A DNA stretch of 5,623 bases from Candidatus Aerophobota bacterium (GTDB lineage: Bacteria > Aerophobota > Aerophobia > Aerophobales > AE-B3A): contig JAUWRE010000083.1 of NCBI GenBank assembly GCA_030610725.1, forward strand, positions 1 to 5,623. The letters are read 5' to 3'. Numbering within the stretch: the stretch's first letter is position 1; each line of letters opens with the position of its first letter. This document shows positions 1 to 5,555 of the stretch, in pieces. The notes below the pieces were generated by a model, which saw only the letters and a list, made by a program, of their open reading frames with translations, was not told the origin of the DNA and did no database searches. A program made the translations under genes and the position numbers.

Positions 1-15
1 TTATAATATATCTTC

Positions 16-102
16 CTAATCTTCATTGGCTGATGTTTTACTAACATCAGTTCTGTTCCACGGTCTTTTGACTATAGATATCAGCCAGTGAATTATTCTC
101 AC
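16..102 (-). CDS. Possible 28-aa small ORF downstream of etfA
   Basis: GTG at 102-100 opens 28 codons ending in TAG at 16-18. It is preceded five bases upstream by AGGGGAG (108-114). The predicted peptide starts MRIIHWLISIVKRPWNR, a short hydrophobic stretch followed by a basic and then polar tail. The ribosome-binding-site spacing is good, but the peptide matches nothing I know and overlaps the inverted repeats. Chance is a serious alternative. Confidence 0.2.
   Translation of the reverse strand: MRIIHWLISIVKRPWNRTDVSKTSANED
24..90. other. Competing inverted repeats downstream of etfA
   Basis: A perfect 8-bp stem with 5-base loop lies at 30-37/43-50 (CTGATGTT / AACATCAG). A longer alternative pairs 24-34 with 80-90: 11 bp, one of them a G-T wobble. 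The two share bases 30-34, so they are mutually exclusive in RNA. No U-tract follows on either strand, so neither is a standard intrinsic terminator. This could be a processing or regulatory element after the etf operon, or chance. Confidence 0.4.
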
Positions 103-133
103 CAAATCTCCCCTTTTAATTTGTGGGTAAAGG

Positions 134-170
134 TTAGCCCCTGAGGGGAGAGGGAAGGGGCGAGGGGGTG
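134..170 (-). repeat. G-rich/C-rich low-complexity repeat forming the 3' end of etfA
   Basis: This stretch on the plus strand is almost all G with a few A/T/C and includes the palindrome CCCCTGAGGGG (138-148). On the minus strand it encodes the last 12 residues of EtfA (STPSPLPSPLRG) and the TAA stop. The composition contrasts sharply with the rest of the gene, and the family normally ends near residue 395. Pro-Ser-Pro-Leu tails of this sort are typical of intergenic repeats read through as protein. Confidence 0.55.
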
Positions 171-1363
171 CTTGCTTGTTTCTCTGATTCCAATTTCTCT
201 ATGAATAAAGGAAGAAATTTATGCACATCTTCTACTATGCCAAAGGTAGCAATGTCAAAAATAGGAGCTTCTGCATCCTTATTAATAGCCACAATAATAT
301 CGGAAGTTCTCATTCCCACCTGATGTTGAATAGCTCCAGAAATACCGCAAGCTATATAAAGTTTGGGCTGGACGGTCTTTCCTGTCTGGCCTACTTGATG
401 GTAGGAGGGAATCCATCCTGCATCTACCACTGCCCGGGAAGCTCCCACCGCTCCTCCCAGAAGCTCAGCTAGTTTTTCAATTAAGGAAAAATTCTCTGCT
501 TTTCCTAACCCTCGCCCTCCAGAAACAATAATCTCTGCTTCCTGTAAGTCTGCCACTTCCCCTTCTTCTTTAATTATATTAAGGATACTCACTAAGTCAT
601 CCTTTTCATCTAGACGAGGTTCTATTTCTATTATTTCTATGTCCTTACCGCTGACCGGCTTTGCTCTTCTCATCACCTTAGGTCTCACTGTAGATATTTG
701 CGGACGATGGTAAGGCGATATTATGCTAGCCATAATATTCCCTCCTAAGGCCGGCCGTGTTTGAATCAGATTTCTGCTTTCCCCGTCTATTTCAAGACCT
801 GTGCAGTCGGCAGTTAAGCCCGTCTTAAGACGAGTAGCCAGGCGAGGAGCAAAATCTCTTCCCAGGCTAGTTGCTCCTATTAAAATAATTTCAGGACATT
901 CTCGCTTCACCAGGTCTGTCATAGCCTGGGTATATAGGCTGGTTTTATATGATTTAAGAAAAGGACTCTGCACCTGATAAATTTTTTCCAGGTCATATTG
1001 TAGCAATTCCTTAACTTTCTCTTTTAAGTTACTTCCCAATAGAATCACCGATAGACTCTCCCCCAGCTCATCAGCCAGTCCCCTTCCTGCCCCAAGAAGT
1101 TCGTAAGTTACTGGCATAATCTCCCCATCTCGCTGTTCGGCAAATACCCATACTCCCCGAAAGGAAGACAAATCTATCTTTTTCTCTTCTCTTTCCAGCA
1201 AGATAGCCTCAAGAGGACAAGCCTCCAGGCAGGCACCACAGAAAGTGCAACCTTCCATTATCTTTGCTTTTTTATCCTCAACCGTAATAAGAGAAAAAGG
1301 GCAGCTGGGGATACATTTCTTACAACCGGTGCACTTATCAATCAAGATTTCAATTTTTGCCAT
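134..1363 (-). CDS. etfA: Electron transfer flavoprotein alpha subunit with N-terminal 2[4Fe-4S] ferredoxin domain
   Basis: This is the FAD-binding alpha subunit of a cytoplasmic electron transfer flavoprotein, 409 aa; plain EtfA proteins are about 310-330 aa. Residues 1-60 form an extra bacterial ferredoxin domain with two complete cluster motifs: C11, C14, C17, C21-P and C39, C42, C45, C49-P. The EtfA N-terminal domain spans about 70-240. The C-terminal FAD domain (about 275-395) has SGGRGLG (281-287), VGASRAVVDAGW (306-317), HQVGQTGK (322-329) and the ETF-alpha signature starting LYIACGISGAIQHQVG (335-350) and ending at N361. The ATG start has AGGAGA five bases upstream and leads straight into the ferredoxin domain. 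It lies downstream of etfB and an acyl-CoA dehydrogenase gene, its likely partners. The extra ferredoxin domain is a known feature of CarE from Acetobacterium woodii (established knowledge), so a role in electron bifurcation to or from ferredoxin is inferred. Oddity: the last 12 residues are Pro/Ser-rich and seem to come from a G-rich repeat. The family call is very secure. Confidence 0.96.
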   Translation of the reverse strand: MAKIEILIDKCTGCKKCIPSCPFSLITVEDKKAKIMEGCTFCGACLEACPLEAILLEREEKKIDLSSFRGVWVFAEQRDGEIMPVTYELLGAGRGLADELGESLSVILLGSNLKEKVKELLQYDLEKIYQVQSPFLKSYKTSLYTQAMTDLVKRECPEIILIGATSLGRDFAPRLATRLKTGLTADCTGLEIDGESRNLIQTRPALGGNIMASIISPYHRPQISTVRPKVMRRAKPVSGKDIEIIEIEPRLDEKDDLVSILNIIKEEGEVADLQEAEIIVSGGRGLGKAENFSLIEKLAELLGGAVGASRAVVDAGWIPSYHQVGQTGKTVQPKLYIACGISGAIQHQVGMRTSDIIVAINKDAEAPIFDIATFGIVEDVHKFLPLFIEKLESEKQASTPSPLPSPLRG

Positions 1364-1411
1364 TTATTTCTCCTACAAAGAATTAGAATTGGATTGAGCT
1401 ATTTTCATTGC

Positions 1412-1480
1412 TCACACCAGAAAAAGTTTCTCTAGTTTCGGGAGTGCGTTGAGCATCTCCTGGATAAGTACGCTTCCAGA
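1412..1480 (-). other. Possible coding remnant or dispersed intergenic element in the etfB-etfA spacer
   Basis: Minus-strand reading from 1480 gives an open stretch SGSVLIQEMLNALPKLEKLF then LV and a TGA stop at 1412-1414. It looks protein-like (amphipathic, Leu/Lys-rich). An internal ATG (MLNALPKLEKLFLV, 14 aa) follows AGGAG with no spacing, so independent translation is unlikely. The rest of the spacer, 1364-1411, holds only the etfA ribosome binding site and A/T-rich sequence. The element could be a decayed gene fragment or part of a repeat together with the adjacent 14-mers. I do not recognise a family. Confidence 0.25.
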
Positions 1481-1521
1481 CGCAATACGATATACGCAAT
1501 ACGATATACGCAATCTGATAT
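1480..1521. repeat. Three tandem copies of a 14-bp repeat between etfB and etfA
   Basis: The unit ACGCAATACGATAT occurs at 1480-1493 and 1494-1507 (identical), and at 1508-1521 with two changes (ACGCAATCTGATAT). It lies in the 180-bp spacer that interrupts the otherwise compact operon. The unit is 14 bp, so it shifts reading frame from copy to copy and is not coding. It is too short and unspaced for CRISPR. Its function is unknown; it looks like a simple intergenic repeat of the kind that is often dispersed in one genome. Confidence 0.85.
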
Positions 1522-1543
1522 AGGGATAGCGCTCGTCCAACTT

Positions 1544-2335
1544 TTAGACTATCTTTCTCTTCTTTATCTCCCTAATCAATCTATCTGCCACCTCAGAAAT
1601 CTCCCCTGAAAGAATTTCTCCCTTTCCAGGAGGCTGAGGAGTAAAAATTTTAATTACCTGAGTAGGAGAACCATCCGCTCCTACTCTTTTTCTTTCTACT
1701 GACAAATCATGGCAACTCCAAATGGGTATCTCTTCCTTTTTTGCCTTGAGAAGGCCCCTAAGAGAAGGATAGCGAGGCTCATTTATATCTTTAGTTACTG
1801 TAACCAGACAAGGAAGAGAGGTCTCTACCACTTCAAAAGAATCCTCCAGAACCCGCTCTGCCCTTACCTTATTATCATTAACCTCTAACTTCCTGATATA
1901 GGTTAGCTGAGGTATACTAAGCCATTCCGCAATCCCCGGCCCTACCTGAGCTGTATCTCCATCAATCGCTTGCTTTCCAGAAAGAATTAAGTCAAACTCT
2001 CCTATTTTTTTAATGGCCACAGCCAAAACATAGGAAGTAGCCAGGGTGTCTGCTCCAGCAAAGGCCTTATCTGAAAGAAGAATAGCTCTATCCACCCCCA
2101 TAGCCAGGGTCTTTCTTAAAGCTTCCTCTGCTTGTGGAGGGCCCATAGATAGGGCTGTTACCTTTCCACCTTTTCTTTCTCTCAGCCGCAAAGCTTCCTC
2201 AACAGCGTTTTCATCAAAGGGATTTATTATACTGGATACTCCTTCCCTCTTCAAAGTATTAGTGGCTGGATTTATCTTTACTTTCCCTAACTCCTCTGTG
2301 TCTGGAACCTGCTTGATACAAACAATAATCCGCAT
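1544..2335 (-). CDS. etfB: Electron transfer flavoprotein beta subunit
   Basis: Beta subunit of the ETF heterodimer, 263 aa, a normal length for the family. It begins with the typical MRIIVCIKQVPDT (1-13), followed by NPFDENAVEEALRLRE (38-53), which is near-universal in EtfB. The nucleotide-binding segment GKQAIDGDTAQVGP (120-133) is the DGDTAQVGP form that I associate with ETFs of anaerobes, where the beta subunit carries FAD, rather than the DDDCNQTG form of mitochondrial ETF with AMP. Residues 186-200 (EPRYPSLRGLLKAKK) hold the conserved LxxxLKAKK stretch that contributes to docking with the dehydrogenase. The ATG lies three bases after the acyl-CoA dehydrogenase stop, and its Shine-Dalgarno (AAGGA, 2344-2348) sits inside the end of that gene, pointing to translational coupling. 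A 180-bp spacer separates it from etfA. The family is certain; the bifurcating subtype is inferred from the motif and context. Confidence 0.96.
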   Translation of the reverse strand: MRIIVCIKQVPDTEELGKVKINPATNTLKREGVSSIINPFDENAVEEALRLRERKGGKVTALSMGPPQAEEALRKTLAMGVDRAILLSDKAFAGADTLATSYVLAVAIKKIGEFDLILSGKQAIDGDTAQVGPGIAEWLSIPQLTYIRKLEVNDNKVRAERVLEDSFEVVETSLPCLVTVTKDINEPRYPSLRGLLKAKKEEIPIWSCHDLSVERKRVGADGSPTQVIKIFTPQPPGKGEILSGEISEVADRLIREIKKRKIV

Positions 2336-2338
2336 GCT

Positions 2339-3478
2339 TTATTCCTTCAAGATAAAATTAGCGATAACTCCTCTCTGAATCTCAGAAGTTCCCTCAATTA
2401 TTTCAAAGAGTTTTGCCTCCCGCATATAACGTTCTACTGGATAATCTTTGGTATAACCATATCCGCCAAAAACTTGAACAGCTTTGGTAGCCACCTTCAT
2501 AGCCACCTCAGAGGCATAGAGTTTACCCATCGAAGAAATCTTCTCAAAGGGTTCATTCTGGTCTAAAAGCCAGGCTGCCCGATATAGAAGGTATTTAGCT
2601 GTCTCTATCCCCGTAGCCATATCGGCCAGAATATGTTGAATGGCCTGAAAACTGGAGATGGACCTACCAAACTGCACTCGCTCCTTAGAATACTCTCTGG
2701 CTTTTTCAAAGGCAGCCTCAGCTACCCCCAGGGCTCCAATGCCCACTCCTATTCTCCCTGCCGCGAAGGTACGCATAGCCACCCTGAACCCTCTTTTTTC
2801 CTTGTGCAAAAGATTCTCACTGGGAATCCGGCAATTATCGAAGATTAGCTCTACATTAGGCAAAGCACTCAGTCCCATTTTATCAAAATGCTGCCCGAAG
2901 GTAAATCCGGGATTTCCTTTTTCTACAATGAAAGCGGTTAAACCGCGTGGTCCCCTGGCTCTATCCATATTAGCAATGATAATATAGGTACCAGCTACCT
3001 CTCCATTAGTAATGAAGATTTTGGTTCCGTCAAGGACATAAGAATCCTTCTCTTTTATCGCAGTCGTCTGGACATTCCCTGCATCCGAACCTGCTTCCGG
3101 TTCAGTAAGAGCAAATGCACCCAGCGTTTCACCTTTAGCCAAAGGAGGAAGATACTTCTTTTTTTGTTCTTCATTACCAAACTGGAGAAGAGGATAGGTA
3201 CATAACAGGTTAGTTCCGAAAATTAAACCAGTGGTAGTGCAAGCTCGAGAGATTCTTTCTGAAACCAGGGTCCAGGTAAGATAATCCATTCCCAATCCCC
3301 CGTATTTTTCAGGGATAGTAATGCCGAATAGGTCAAGCTCAGTCAACTTCTTAATATTTTCAGCAGGGAACTCTCCCTTAGCAGAAATCTCATCTGCTCG
3401 GGGGGCAAATTCTTTCTCACTCACCTCATCCACTAATTCTAAAATCATTTTCTGGTCGTCATTCAGGGCAAAATCCAC
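2339..3478 (-). CDS. Acyl-CoA dehydrogenase (FAD-dependent, ETF-linked)
   Basis: Cytoplasmic FAD enzyme, 379 aa, typical for the short/medium-chain acyl-CoA dehydrogenase family, which interconverts acyl-CoA and trans-2-enoyl-CoA with ETF as redox partner. The N-terminal helical domain starts [13 protein letters not shown]/substrate motif 1 is [10 protein letters not shown] (123-132), and TNGEVAGTY lies at 157-165 in the beta-domain. [15 protein letters not shown] (267-281) and [20 protein letters not shown] (335-354) fit the C-terminal flavin-binding signature. The catalytic base is expected to be E362 in the EGTSEIQR motif (362-369), as in butyryl-CoA and medium-chain enzymes. Translation starts at GTG, with AGGAGG five bases upstream. 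The gene is 24 bp after the carbamoyltransferase and 3 bp before etfB, so it is surely co-transcribed with at least etfB. Which acyl-CoA it uses, and in which direction it runs, cannot be read from the sequence. By order it matches CarC/Bcd-type partners of ETF. Confidence 0.95.
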   Translation of the reverse strand: MDFALNDDQKMILELVDEVSEKEFAPRADEISAKGEFPAENIKKLTELDLFGITIPEKYGGLGMDYLTWTLVSERISRACTTTGLIFGTNLLCTYPLLQFGNEEQKKKYLPPLAKGETLGAFALTEPEAGSDAGNVQTTAIKEKDSYVLDGTKIFITNGEVAGTYIIIANMDRARGPRGLTAFIVEKGNPGFTFGQHFDKMGLSALPNVELIFDNCRIPSENLLHKEKRGFRVAMRTFAAGRIGVGIGALGVAEAAFEKAREYSKERVQFGRSISSFQAIQHILADMATGIETAKYLLYRAAWLLDQNEPFEKISSMGKLYASEVAMKVATKAVQVFGGYGYTKDYPVERYMREAKLFEIIEGTSEIQRGVIANFILKE

Positions 3479-3483
3479 TTTTT

Positions 3484-3489
3484 CCTCCT
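3484..3489 (-). promoter_or_regulatory. Ribosome binding site that sets the GTG start of the acyl-CoA dehydrogenase
   Basis: On the minus strand AGGAGG precedes GTG 3478-3476 by five A residues. With the conserved start MDFALNDDQ this supports GTG as the true initiation codon. Confidence 0.8.
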
Positions 3490-3502
3490 TAGCTTAAGAA
3501 TT

Positions 3503-4426
3503 TCATATTGTCCCCAGCAGTCTCAAAAGAATAGCTTTTTCTCCATGAAGTCGATTCTCTGCCTGTTCAAATATAATAGAATGGGAACTCTCTATCACTG
3601 CCCTGGTTATTTCATATCCTTCATGAATAGGCATGTCATGCATAATGAGAATATCCTTACCCTTCAATAGACTCTCATTCAACTGATAAGGCTTGAGCTT
3701 CTTTATTCTCATCTCTTTCTCTTTTTTAAATTTAGGGTCGAGGAAAAGCTCCATATCTACCCAGGTGTCAGTATAGATAATATCTGCCTCATCAATTGCC
3801 TTTTCTATATCCAGGGTAGCTTGATACAGTCCACTCTTTTCTGCCTCTTTTATGAGCTCCTTATCCACACTTGGCTCATGGATTATGGGAGTTACCACAG
3901 TAATCTTCATACCTACCTTAGTGCAACCATTAATTAAAGAATTGCAGACGTTGTTCTGCACTCCTACGTATACCAGCTTCAACCCCTCCAATCTACCTTT
4001 TTTCTCCTTAATAGTCATTAAATCAGCCAAAGCCTGACAGGGATGATACTTCTCTGTACAGCCATTTATTACCGGAACTCTTGAGGCTCTGGCTGTTTTC
4101 TCTAAATCTATATGTTTGAAAAGGCGAGCCATAATAATGTCTATATTCCGGGAAAGATATTTTATTTCATCTTTTATTTCAGCTAAAGTGAAATTGGTGG
4201 TTCTCCAATCCAGATAAATAGCATGCCCTCCTAGCTGGGTCATTGCTACCTCAAAAGAAACACGTGTTCTAGTAGAGGTTTTTTGAAAAAGCATAGCCAG
4301 AGTTTGTCTTTCCAGAAGGTTAACGTATTTCTCTGGACTCTCTTTAATAGCAATCGCTTTATCTATTATGTCTATTAAGTCTTCTCCGGACCAACCCTTA
4401 AGGGTCAATAGATTCCGATTGTTCAT
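3503..4426 (-). CDS. Ornithine/aspartate carbamoyltransferase-family protein with non-canonical substrate motifs
   Basis: Transferase of 307 aa, the length of a catabolic or anabolic ornithine carbamoyltransferase (OTC). The carbamoyl-phosphate half is intact: STRTRVSFE (51-59), R101 and HPCQALAD (128-135); NNVCNS (158-163) and the C-terminal EQAENRLHGEKAIL (287-300, with R292) also follow the OTC pattern. The second-substrate half deviates. The usual D-x-W-x-S-M-G loop is DTWVDME (220-226), the HCLP loop with its ornithine-contacting Cys is HDMP (263-266), and the 80s-loop ES pair seen in many OTCs appears as AE (82-83, by eye). It should therefore carbamoylate an amine other than ornithine, or run a reverse phosphorolysis; the substrate is unknown. 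It is not an obvious putrescine type (which carries a different loop) and lacks the extra length of YgeW. ATG start with AAGGA seven bases upstream. It is first in a minus-strand operon with acyl-CoA dehydrogenase and ETF genes. Automated annotation would probably name it argF; I withhold the symbol. Confidence 0.88.
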   Translation of the reverse strand: MNNRNLLTLKGWSGEDLIDIIDKAIAIKESPEKYVNLLERQTLAMLFQKTSTRTRVSFEVAMTQLGGHAIYLDWRTTNFTLAEIKDEIKYLSRNIDIIMARLFKHIDLEKTARASRVPVINGCTEKYHPCQALADLMTIKEKKGRLEGLKLVYVGVQNNVCNSLINGCTKVGMKITVVTPIIHEPSVDKELIKEAEKSGLYQATLDIEKAIDEADIIYTDTWVDMELFLDPKFKKEKEMRIKKLKPYQLNESLLKGKDILIMHDMPIHEGYEITRAVIESSHSIIFEQAENRLHGEKAILLRLLGTI

Positions 4427-4449
4427 CTCTTCGTCCTTTTGTTCGATTC

Positions 4450-4543
4450 TCGATCCTTGATACTAGATTCTCGTCTTCGCTTCATTCCTTATCCTTTGTC
4501 TTTCGTCTTTCTTCTTTTGCGAGCATCGAGGATCCAGGATCGA
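4450..4543. repeat. Imperfect 24-bp inverted repeat around a pyrimidine-rich loop
   Basis: Arms 4450-4473 and 4520-4543 match in 20 of 24 positions as reverse complements. Each arm is a quasi-periodic string of GATC/ATCGAG-like words. The 46-base loop (4474-4519) is mostly T and C on the plus strand. It sits in the 255-bp divergent spacer between the carbamoyltransferase gene and ispE, ahead of the ispE promoter. If transcribed from the minus strand it would lie in the 5' leader of the operon. It looks like a member of a dispersed intergenic repeat family; function unknown. Confidence 0.6.
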
Positions 4544-4582
4544 ACATCCAGAACTCAGACTCCTTCCTTCTTCTTTTTGAGC

Positions 4583-4615
4583 AACGAATCTCTATTCACC
4601 ATTCACAAATTCGTT
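4583..4615. repeat. Small 7-bp inverted repeat with internal ATTCAC direct repeats
   Basis: AACGAAT (4583-4589) pairs with ATTCGTT (4609-4615) around a 19-base loop containing ATTCACC and ATTCACA back to back (4594-4607). It ends five bases before the ispE -35 box. It could be an operator-like site or another simple repeat; the evidence is only the symmetry. Confidence 0.3.
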
Positions 4616-4619
4616 TCAT

Positions 4620-4648
4620 TTTACAAAAATGATTTTAATAATTATAAT
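4620..4648 (+). promoter_or_regulatory. Sigma70-type promoter for ispE-spoVG
   Basis: TTTACA (4620-4625, five of six consensus bases) is followed by a 17-bp spacer and a perfect TATAAT (4643-4648). Transcription would start near 4655, about 27 bases before the ispE ATG. The surrounding A+T-rich stretch supports promoter function. This also argues against any ispE start upstream of 4655. Confidence 0.7.
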
Positions 4649-4658
4649 AGAAAAAATT

Positions 4659-4664
4659 GGGAGG
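4659..4664 (+). promoter_or_regulatory. Candidate ispE ribosome binding site, unusually distant
   Basis: GGGAGG is the only good Shine-Dalgarno match ahead of ispE, but 17 bases separate it from ATG 4682, compared with 5-8 for the other genes here. No ATG, GTG or TTG lies in frame between them. Either the long spacing is tolerated or the A-rich run just before the ATG helps initiation on a short leader. Confidence 0.45.
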
Positions 4665-4681
4665 CTAACCACAAAAAGCAA

Positions 4682-5554
4682 ATGACTGAAAAAGTCACAC
4701 TGCGGGTAGCAGCTAAAATTAATCTTTACTTGAATATATTGGGAAAACGCAATGACGGTTACCATGAAATTGAATCCGTAATGCAATCAATAAGCTTATA
4801 TGATAGACTTACCTTGAGACCTTTAAAGCAAGGAATTAGAATTTTGTCTAATGACTCTGATATTCCTGCAAATAGAGAAAACATTTGTTATAAGACGGCG
4901 AAATTATTTTTGCAAAAGACGAATTTGAACAAAGGCTTACAGATAGAAATTCACAAGGCTATTCCCGTAAAAGCGGGATTGGGAGGAGGTAGCGCTGATG
5001 CTGCAGCTACTTTATGGGGAATGAATAGGCTTTTTCAGTCAGATATCCTACTCTCCGACCTTAAGGAATGGGCTGGTTCACTGGGAGCCGACATTCCTTT
5101 TTGTCTGCAAGGAGGAACGTCTCTAGTACGAGGTAAGGGAGAAGTTCTTATTCCTCTTCCTCCTCTGAAAAATGGATGGTTGGTTCTGTTAGACCCAACC
5201 GTTCCTATTTCTACTGCCTGGGTATATGAAAGAGTGAGAATTGGATTGACAAAGAAAAAATTAAGTGCTAGACTTCTGGCAAAATCAATTAGAAAACAGG
5301 GTTTACTTGGAATGAGCAATTCTCTATATAATAAATTAGAGGAGGTGGTTTTAGAGAGGTTTCCCCTGGTAGGATCGGTTAAAGAGAAAATGAACGAGGC
5401 GGGAGCGAGAGGAGCTTTGATGACAGGAAGCGGCTCTACTGTTTTTGCTATAGTAGAAGATAGACAGAAGGGGCAAGAAATCCTCAGCAAACTGAAAGGG
5501 ATGGGAAGGGGTTATTTAGTCCAACCTATAGATAGAAGTCTTAAGGAGGTCTAG
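4682..5554 (+). CDS. ispE: 4-diphosphocytidyl-2-C-methyl-D-erythritol kinase
   Basis: GHMP-family kinase of the MEP (non-mevalonate) isoprenoid pathway. It phosphorylates the 2-hydroxyl of CDP-methylerythritol with ATP. The protein is 290 aa, close to the usual 280-290. Motifs: AAKINLYLNILGKRNDGYHE (10-29) with K12 as the conserved active-site lysine; the glycine-rich ATP loop PVKAGLGGGSADAA (95-108); GADIPF (135-140) with catalytic D137; and the C-terminal GSGSTVFA (249-256). The start chosen is ATG 4682, because the family begins a few residues before AAKIN. The same frame is open back to 4439, but that upstream part is non-coding quasi-repetitive DNA and lies ahead of the predicted promoter. 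A GGGAGG sits 17 bases before the ATG, which is unusually far. The gene is divergent from the carbamoyltransferase operon and almost abuts spoVG downstream, an arrangement related to the ispE-purR-spoVG order of Firmicutes. Confidence 0.96.
   Translation: MTEKVTLRVAAKINLYLNILGKRNDGYHEIESVMQSISLYDRLTLRPLKQGIRILSNDSDIPANRENICYKTAKLFLQKTNLNKGLQIEIHKAIPVKAGLGGGSADAAATLWGMNRLFQSDILLSDLKEWAGSLGADIPFCLQGGTSLVRGKGEVLIPLPPLKNGWLVLLDPTVPISTAWVYERVRIGLTKKKLSARLLAKSIRKQGLLGMSNSLYNKLEEVVLERFPLVGSVKEKMNEAGARGALMTGSGSTVFAIVEDRQKGQEILSKLKGMGRGYLVQPIDRSLKEV
5543..5550 (+). promoter_or_regulatory. spoVG ribosome binding site inside ispE 3' end
   Basis: AAGGAGGT is a near-perfect anti-Shine-Dalgarno complement. 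It lies five bases before the GTG at 5556 and overlaps the last ispE codons. It fixes the non-ATG start of spoVG and implies coupling of the two genes. Confidence 0.85.
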
Positions 5555-5555
5555 A

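Noticed and set aside
30..50. Hairpin as intrinsic terminator of the etf operon
   Set aside because: No run of T follows on the minus strand and only a broken one on the plus strand; the stem is not G+C-rich.
221..472. Plus-strand 83-codon ORF opposite the EtfA FAD domain
   Set aside because: Shadow of the highly conserved ETF-alpha signature region; its composition is atypical for a protein.
1395..1414. TGAGC/GCTCA 5-bp stem upstream of etfA
   Set aside because: Too short, with a 10-base A/T-rich loop; expected by chance.
1480..1521. CRISPR array
   Set aside because: Units are 14 bp and directly adjacent with no spacers, and no cas gene is present.
1618..1660. EtfB segment FTPQPPGKGEIL as a repeat insertion like the EtfA tail
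   Set aside because: A P-rich stretch followed by GKGEI and a G-E pair is a normal feature near the EtfB C-terminus, so no insertion is needed.
2046..2378. Plus-strand ORF opposite the 5' half of etfB
   Set aside because: It is antisense to a well-conserved EtfB region and spans a gene junction; no domain or ribosome binding site supports it.
4460..4465. Minus-strand -10 (TAGTAT) close to the carbamoyltransferase start
   Set aside because: No reasonable -35 hexamer lies at 16-18 bp, and the sequence belongs to the repeat arm.
4439..4681. Upstream in-frame extension of ispE (81 extra codons)
   Set aside because: The translated stretch is Ser/Phe/Arg-rich low-complexity sequence from the inverted repeat, lies before the predicted promoter start, and precedes the conserved IspE N-terminus.
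5035..5490. 151-codon minus-strand ORF opposite ispE
   Set aside because: It lies wholly inside ispE, which has all kinase motifs; the antisense protein shows no recognisable domain.
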